21,424 nt of DNA from a bacterium (lineage in GTDB: Bacteria; UBA9089; JASEGY01), in NCBI GenBank assembly GCA_030019105.1, contig JASEGY010000011.1, positions 2,157 to 23,580 of the forward strand, read 5' to 3'. The notes below the pieces were generated by a model. The model was not told where the DNA came from. It saw only the letters and a program-made list of their open reading frames with translations, and searched no databases. Below are positions 1-7,500 of this stretch, one piece after another. Each line of letters begins with the position of its first letter. Within the stretch, counting starts at the first letter, position 1. Both the position numbers and the translations under genes were made by a program.

Positions 1-101
1 TATAGTGAAGGCATCAAAAACCGTAATTGCTCTCCAATTATACTTTTCGGCTAATATAGAAAAACCTTGAGTTGCTTATGGCTGAATAATTACCATTTTT
101 T

Positions 102-132
102 TATAGACTTCATGAAAAAGATTTTGGGGTTG
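102..132 (+). repeat. Left terminal inverted repeat of the IS630 element (with TA flank)
   Basis: The inner 19 bases (114-132) are a perfect inverted match to 1331-1349. The match continues outward with a few mismatches to a shared TATAG at the outer edge, which includes the flanking TA. Confidence 0.85.
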
Positions 133-192
133 AATGCTTCAAATTATCTCCCCCAATGCAAAATATTGCTTTTGTAAAAAGCATAAATAGCC

Positions 193-224
193 GAATAAAG
201 AAATAAGAAACAAATTCTTTATTC
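193..224 (+). promoter_or_regulatory. Hairpin just upstream of the transposase ribosome-binding site
   Basis: GAATAAAG (193-200) and CTTTATTC (217-224) form a perfect 8-bp stem with a 16-base loop. The stem ends directly before the strong Shine-Dalgarno AAAGGAGG (225-232). It could modulate translation of the transposase or protect it from read-through. No function can be shown from sequence alone. Confidence 0.35.
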
Positions 225-238
225 AAAGGAGGCTACTT

Positions 239-1321
239 ATGCGATTAGAACTTGGTGCTCGGATTAGTCTTAGCGCTCAAACCCGAAAAAAATTGGAGGA
301 ATTACTGCGATATTACGAAAACCTTGGGAATCTATCTGCTGCTAAACGGATTATGGCTATTCTTGCGGTAGTCGACGGAAATACATACTCAAAGATCACC
401 TCAATTCTTAAAGTTTGTGCAGAATCCATTCGTCTATGGATAAAAACATTTTTATTAAAAGGACCCGAAGGTCTTAAATCCAAAAAAATCCCTGGGAGAC
501 CTTCAAAATTGACTAAGTCTCAAAAAGAAAAACTGGAGAAGTTCATCATCGAAGGTCCTGCTGCGGCAGGTTTTCCAGGAGCCTGTTGGCGTACTCCGAT
601 GATACAACACCTTATTTATGAAAAGTTTGGAGTCTTCTATTCGGTATTTTATATTTCTCAACTTCTTAAGAATATGGGATTTTCATATCAAAAGGCCAAG
701 TTTGTTTCCGACCATAAAGACCCTGATAAACGTAAAAAATGGTTAGCGGAAACATGGCCAAAAATCTCAAAGTTGGCCGAAGAAAAGAATGCCCATATCC
801 TGTTCGGAGACGAAGCATCCTTCCCTCAGTGGGGATCCTTAAGCTATACTTGGGCCAAAAAAGGACAACAACCAGTAGTGAAGACTTCTGGAGTTCGTAA
901 AGGATACAAGGTGTTAGGTCTGATAGACTATTTTTCAGGTCGTTTCTTTTGCAAGGGCCATGAAGGTCGACTGAATTCTGAGTCATACGAAGATTTCTTG
1001 AAGGAGGTGTTAAAACAAACCAACAAGCACATCATTCTGATCCAGGATGGAGCTCGATACCACACAAGTAAGGCCATGAATGAGTTTTTTGCAAAAGAAT
1101 CAGATCGTATTACTGTTTATCAGCTTCCTTCCTATTCCCCAGACTACAATCCAATCGAGAAGTTGTGGAAAAAGATCAAGGAAAAGGAGATTCACCTTCA
1201 CTACTTCCCTACTTTTGATTCGCTCAGAAATAAAGTAGAAGAAGCTCTTCTGCACTTTAGAGATTTAAAAAATGAAGTCCTTTCACTCTTTGGTTTTTAT
1301 AACGAATTGGCTGAAGCATAA
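239..1321 (+). CDS. IS630-family DDE transposase
   Basis: A 360-aa protein that cuts and joins the ends of its own element at TA sites. The N-terminal part (about residues 15-110) is a helix-turn-helix DNA-binding region with the Trp-rich repeat-type motif seen in IS630 proteins (IRLWIKTFLLKGPEGL). The catalytic DDE domain fills the C-terminal half. The first Asp is in LFGDEASF, the second in IQDGARYH, and the Glu follows the family hallmark YSPDYNPIEKLWKKIK. The length is normal for a full-length IS630 transposase, with no frameshift. The start is fixed by AAAGGAGG at 225-232, six bases before the ATG. It lies inside well-defined inverted repeats and is the only plus-strand gene in the window. 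Identification is firm; activity is inferred from intactness. Confidence 0.95.
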   Translation: MRLELGARISLSAQTRKKLEELLRYYENLGNLSAAKRIMAILAVVDGNTYSKITSILKVCAESIRLWIKTFLLKGPEGLKSKKIPGRPSKLTKSQKEKLEKFIIEGPAAAGFPGACWRTPMIQHLIYEKFGVFYSVFYISQLLKNMGFSYQKAKFVSDHKDPDKRKKWLAETWPKISKLAEEKNAHILFGDEASFPQWGSLSYTWAKKGQQPVVKTSGVRKGYKVLGLIDYFSGRFFCKGHEGRLNSESYEDFLKEVLKQTNKHIILIQDGARYHTSKAMNEFFAKESDRITVYQLPSYSPDYNPIEKLWKKIKEKEIHLHYFPTFDSLRNKVEEALLHFRDLKNEVLSLFGFYNELAEA

Positions 1322-1330
1322 TGGAAAGAA

Positions 1331-1361
1331 CAACCCCAAAATCTTTTTCTTAAATACTATA
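1331..1361 (-). repeat. Right terminal inverted repeat of the IS630 element (with TA flank)
   Basis: Reverse complement of the left end: 19 perfect bases at 1331-1349, then an imperfect extension ending in CTATA at 1357-1361. It begins ten bases after the transposase stop codon, the usual compact layout of an IS. Confidence 0.85.
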
Positions 1362-1520
1362 GTTACCATTAAATTTGAAGAGGATACCAGGCCACCCTTG
1401 TTATGTATAGACGATATTAGACAATTTTTTCAGATTGTACCCTTATTGCACCCTTAAGGAACTTTTTCAACATGCTCCCAAACTAACCTCAACTAAAATA
1501 TTGCCTGGGCTTCTTTTGTT

Positions 1521-4500
1521 TTACTCACTTGCCTGCAAAAATTGTTTTGTAGTCACCTTGTCATCTATTTCTATAACATAGATGTATAGGCCTGGTCTAA
1601 TTTTCCCTCCGTCATCATCTTCACCGTCCCAATGCTTAGTATGAATTCCAATAGTTGTGGGTAAGTCATCCATCGATTTTATCAGACTTCCTGACAAATT
1701 GTATATCTTTACTGCTACTGAATTAGCACCTTTATCCAGTCCATATTTAAAGTTCGTCCCTTCCCCTGGGGAAAAGGGATTAGGGAAACTGTAGATTTGA
1801 GGGATAACTTGAGTGCCACCACTACTACCTGACCAATCACTATATGATCCAATATTATTCTTTGCCTTTACCCGGGCATAATATATTTTTCCTACCTCGC
1901 AATTAGCAATCTCTTTTGATAACGCATTTCCCATATAGCCATCAAACACATCACTTCCCCCAGGATTGGTTCCTACTTGTAAATAATAGCCAGCGATTCC
2001 GCTTTCAGGATCGTCAACCTCACCTTTTTCCCAATAAAAAGTAATGGCTGTAGAGGTCAGGCAGCTAACAGTCCCAGGCTCAATATCACCATTATCATCA
2101 GTAGGCGTAGCTGGTTTCCCTATTGGTGGGGAGATGTCCGTATGTACCTCACTACCTGGTTCAGTGATTACTTGATCACCGTTATAGGCTCTTACCCGAT
2201 ACCAATAGACCTTATCTTTATCTATTGTATCTGTATAAGTTATCCTGGTAATAATATCATCCCATTGTCTGATGGAAGACCAAATACCTGGGCTACCATT
2301 AGAATCTAATGCTCTTTCTATTGCATAACGTGTTCCATCGCCAGTCCAGCCAATAGTTACACTTGACGGAGTCTGGCTTACTAAATGAAGGCTTGAAGGG
2401 ATATTAGCTAAAGTATAAACAGACACCGAATTGAAATTGCTATCTCCAAAGTTGTTATAAGCACTAATATATCGAGTATACTGAGTGTTTGGATTTAAAC
2501 CTGCCTCTGTCCACGATGTAGTATCAGATGACAGGGCAGCTATTATTTCTTGCGTGTCTGAATGGATGCGGTAACCGATTTCAACACTTGAATTATCAAT
2601 CCACGACCATTTAATTTGTGACGAAGATATGGCCTCACCACTAAATTCTGTAGGAGCATTTGGTAATGTTTGGATGCTTATCTCATTACCTGGTTCAGTA
2701 ATCATTTGGTCACCGTTATAGGCTCTTACTCGATACCAGTAGATGGTATCTGGACTTGCTCCTTCATCTGTATAGATAGAGCTGTCGATGTTGTCTGCCC
2801 ATTGCGTTAGGTGTCCCCAAGATTCTGGACTTCCATTAATATCTTGAGCCTTTTCAATAGCGTATCTTGTGCCATCTCCATTCCAGGCTAAAGTTATACT
2901 GGTTGGTGTATTTCCAACAACCACTAAATTTGCAGGCACATTAGCCAGGGTATAGATTGAGACAAAATCCGAGTCACTATTTCCCAATACATTATATGCA
3001 CTTGCATACCTTGTGTATTGAGTGTTTGGAGAGAGTCCAGTTTCTTCCCAACACGTAGTATCGGCTGGTAAATCCCCAGAAACGCATTCCCCTTCCAAAT
3101 TATAAACCCGATAGCCATCTTCATTGTCAGCATTATCTGTCCAACACCATTTAATTTGTGATGGAGATATAACCTCGCCATCAAACGCTGAAGGCGAAGA
3201 AGCAAAAGTAAAAACACCTGGCCCATGTTGGAAGCTGGTCGGATCACCTGTGGCAGAAGCGCTGCAAATATCTTTTGCTTCAAAATAATAAGTATAGTTT
3301 GTCCCGGATGATAATCCGATTTTATTATAAGTGTATAGTTTGCCATCTACATAATTAGTATCTTTTGAGTTTACCTCCTCCATTGCGAAAGGGCTTCCAT
3401 TTATCTTTACACCATCTTTTAGAATATGCACTTTGGGATAATCTGGAAGCGGAGGATTGTTGTCTACATCAGTGTATTTTACTCGATAAGCAAAAGGAGT
3501 GAGTGGACTGCCAATTTCAGGGCTCAGCCCATCTAAGGTGTAGTTTGGCTCACCTGACCAGGAAAGGCTGGGACTGTTGTTTATTACATCAGGGGCGTCA
3601 ATTGTATCTGTAGGTGTGCCTGTGGCAGGTGCATTCCAGACATCATAGGCCTCAAAGTAGTATGTGTAGTCTGCACTTAGTGCGAGTGTAGTTGGATATG
3701 AGTAAATAGCGCCTGTATTGAAGTCTCCACTTACATAGGCTATTGTAAATGGACTACCAGTAATCTCTACCCCACCTTTCTTGATGTGTACTTGGGGGTA
3801 GCCTTCCTTGGGTGGATCGTTATTTGTGTTAGTATATTTTACTCGATAAGCAAAGGAAGTAGACCAACTGCCGGATTCAGGATGCAGACCATCTGAGGTG
3901 TAGTTTGGTTCGCCTGTCCAGGAAAGGGTGGGATTGTTTGCCCATCGGGCGTATTTTAAATCATAATTGGTATAATCATAACAACTAATATGCGGATAGC
4001 CATTTGTATCCAGGGCGAGGGATGTACCCCTACCCACATCACCTGCTGAGTCCACCGTCTGGATATCCCAGCCTGCCCCTGTCCATCTGACATATTTCAA
4101 ATCACCATTATCCCAATCATAATAACTAATATGCGGATAGCCATTTGTATCCAGGGCGAGGGATGTACCCCTACCCACATTACCTTCTGAATCCACTGTC
4201 TGGATATCCCAGCCCGAGCCTGTCCATTTGGCATATTTTAAATCACCATTATAATAACTAATATGCGGATAGCTATTTGTATCCAGAGCGAAGGAGAGAT
4301 ACCGACCCACATCACCTTCTGAATCCACCGTCTGGATATCCCAGCCTGATCCTGTCCATCTGGCATATTTTAAATTCTCATTACTCCTATCATAATAACT
4401 AATACACGGATGACCATCTGTATCTAAGGCGAGGGAGGTATAGTTACCCGCATAACCTTCTGAATCCACCGTCTGGATATCCCAGCCTGACCCTGTCCAT

Positions 4501-7500
4501 TTGGCATACTTTAAATCATTATTGGTGCCATCACAATAACCAATATGCGGATAGCCATTTGTATCCAGGGCGAGGGAGGGATACCAACCCACAGAACCTG
4601 CTGAGTCCACCGTCTGGATATCCCAGCCTGACCCTGTCCATCTGGCATATCTCAAGTCACCATTGGTTGCAGCATGATAACTAATATGCGGATAGCCATT
4701 TGTATCCAGGGCGAGGGAGGGATCCCAACCCACAGCACCCACTGAATCCACCGTCTGAATACTCCAGCCTGCTAAAATATTAAGCTCAGGCCCATCCTTT
4801 TCAATGATTGCCTCTCCTGTGGCAGGCGCATCCCAGACATCATAGGCCTCAAGGTAGTATGTATAATCTACTCCTGATGTGAGTGTTGTTGAATAAAGGT
4901 AAATGGCGCCTGTGTTGAAGTCTCCACTTACATAAGTCATTGTAAATGGGCTTCCCTCAATCTCTATCCCATCTTTTTTGATGTATAGCTTTGGGTAACC
5001 TTCTTTTGGTGGGTCGTTATCCGGATCAACATATTTTACTCGATAGGTAAAGATAGTGAATGGACTGCCAGATTCAGGATGCAGAGCATCTGAGGTGTAG
5101 TTTGTCTCACCTGTCCAGGAAATGGTAGGATTGTTATTTGTTACATCAGGCGCGTCAATTGCAGTAGCGGGTGTATCTGTGGCGAGTGCATCCCAGACAT
5201 CGTAGACCTCAAAGTAGTAGGTATAATCCTTACCTGGTGCAAGCGTTGTTGAATATGAGTAGATAGCGCCTGTATTGAAGTCTCCACTCATATAGGTCAT
5301 TTTAAATGGACTGCCAGCAATCTCTACTTCACCTTTTTTAATGTGTATCTTTGGATAGCCAGCCTTTGGCTGATCGTTGTTAATATCGGTGTACTTTATT
5401 CGATAGGCAAATGTCTCTGATGTCCCGCCTGACTCTGGATTGAGGCCATCCGCAGCATAGTTCTCCTCTTCTGTCCAGGAAAGAGTGGGATTGTTATTTA
5501 TTACCTCAGGTGCGGCAATCGGTTCTGTAGCTGTCCCCGTGGCAGGCGCATCCCAAATATCATAGGCTTCAAAATAATATGTGTAATTTGCTCCTGGTAA
5601 GAGTGTTGTTGAGTAGAAGTAGATGTCGCCTGCATGGAAGTCCCCATTTGCATAAGTCATTGCAAATGGACTATTAGCAATCTCCACCCCATCTTTTTTA
5701 ATGTGTAGCTTTGGGTAGCCTTCCTTTGGTAACTCGTTATCCGGATCAACATATTTTACTCGATAGGCAAAGATAGTGTATGGACTGCCGGATTCAGGAT
5801 GAAGAGCATCTGAGATGTAGTTTGTCTCACCTGTCCAGGAAAGGGTGGGATTATTGTTTATTACATCAGGTGCATCAATTGCAGTAGCAGGTGTGCCTGT
5901 AGCAGGCGCATTCCGAACATCATAGGCTTCAAAGTAATATGTATAAGCTGTTCCTGGGGCAAGTGTTGCTGAATATGAGTAGATAGCGCCTGTGGTAACG
6001 TCTCCAGTTACATAGGTCATTATAAATGGACTCTCAGCGATCTCCACCCCATCTTTTTTGATATGTATCTTTGGGTAGCCGGACTTTGGCTGGTCATTGT
6101 TAATGTCCGTGTATTTTACTCGATAGATAAAATCTGTAATAACATTGGCAGTTTCCGGATTCAGTCCATCTGATGTATAATTCGTCTCCCCTGTCCAGGA
6201 GAGAGTAGGAAAATTGTTTGCTGTGAAGTTCTGGTCTTCCTGGTTACTGTTTAGATTCGAATAAGTTTTCTCTGAAGGAATAAAAAGAAAGTTTTCATAG
6301 GTTGGCGTTATTGTATAATCACTACCTGGTATTATGCCTAAAAACTCATAATATCCAGTAGATGTTGTGGTAGATACTGCTGATGAATAGCCGGACAGAG
6401 TCAATGTAACACCCTCTACTCCCACTCCACTTGGGTCTCTTACATATCCTTTAATCTGGCATGTTACATCAGGCGCATCAATTGCAGTGGCAGGTGTCCC
6501 TGTGGCAGGCGCATTCCAGGCATCATAGGCCTCAAAATAGTAAGTATAATCTACACCTGGGGCAAGTCTTGTTGAATAGGAGTAAATAGCGCCTGTGTTA
6601 AAGTCTCCACTTACATAAGTCATTGTAAATGGACTGCCCGCAATCGCTACGCCATCTTTCTTGATGTGTGCTTTTGGATAGCCAGACTTTGGCTGATCGT
6701 TGTTAATGTCCGTGTATTTTACTCGATAGATAAAATCTGTAATAACATTGGCAGTTTCCGGATTCAGTCCATCTGATGTATAATTCGTCTCCCCTGTCCA
6801 GGATAGGGCGGGAGCACTATTTGCTACATCCGGTGCATCTGTCGGATTGGTTGGTGCACCAGTTGCATCAACACTATGAATATCTTTTGCCTCAAAATAA
6901 TAAGTGTAATCTGCACCAAAAGATAATTCAGTCTTAGTATGAGTATATACCTTGCCATCAACATAATTAGTGTCTCCAGAATCCACCTCACTCATTGTAA
7001 ACGGACTACCACTTATCTCTCCACCACCTTTCAGAATATGCACCCTGGGATAATCTGGAAGCGGAGGATCATTATCCACATCAGTGTATTTTACTCGATA
7101 AACGAAGCTTGCGGAATAACCACCAGTTTCCGGGGCCAGTCCATCTGAGATATAATTTGTCTCCTCTGTCCAGGACAGGGCGGGAGCATTTGTAGGTAAA
7201 ATGATGAAATTTGTTTCACTCACATCCTCAGCAGTGTTGCCTTCGGCATCAGAGGCAACAATTTTTACTCTGCAATTAGCAGAGGGTGTATTGGGAACTA
7301 CCCAGGTGAATATCCCGTCATTTGTTTCGGAAGTGTCAATGGAGTAGTAGAATGATCCTTCATTACTCGAATAATAAATTGCTATGTTGGCAACTCCCAC
7401 GTTATCTGAAGCAGCCCAGGTAATATCGTAAGGGAACCCTATCTCTAATTGTTCGCTTCCATTTAGGGAAAGAAGGGTTACTGTTGGCGAAATAAAATCG

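Larger units (their letters stand above)
104..1359 (+). mobile_element. IS630-family insertion sequence, apparently complete
   Basis: A 1256-bp element bounded by inverted repeats and holding one intact transposase gene. Both ends are flanked by TA (102-103 and 1360-1361), which matches the TA target duplication of the IS630/Tc1/mariner superfamily. It sits in a gene-free stretch, in the opposite orientation to every other gene here. The intact reading frame and well-matched ends suggest recent, possibly still active, insertion. The exact outer boundary is inferred from the TA rule. Confidence 0.85.

Noticed and set aside
1272..1457. 61-aa plus-strand frame across the right end of the IS
   Set aside because: It overlaps the transposase end and the inverted repeat, and has no ribosome-binding site.
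1362..1520. Factor-independent terminator after the giant surface gene
   Set aside because: CCTTAAGG and A/T runs are present, but there is no stable GC-rich stem followed by a T run on the minus strand.
3938..4777. CRISPR array
   Set aside because: The regular 141-bp repeats are in frame, encode protein blades and have no unique spacers.
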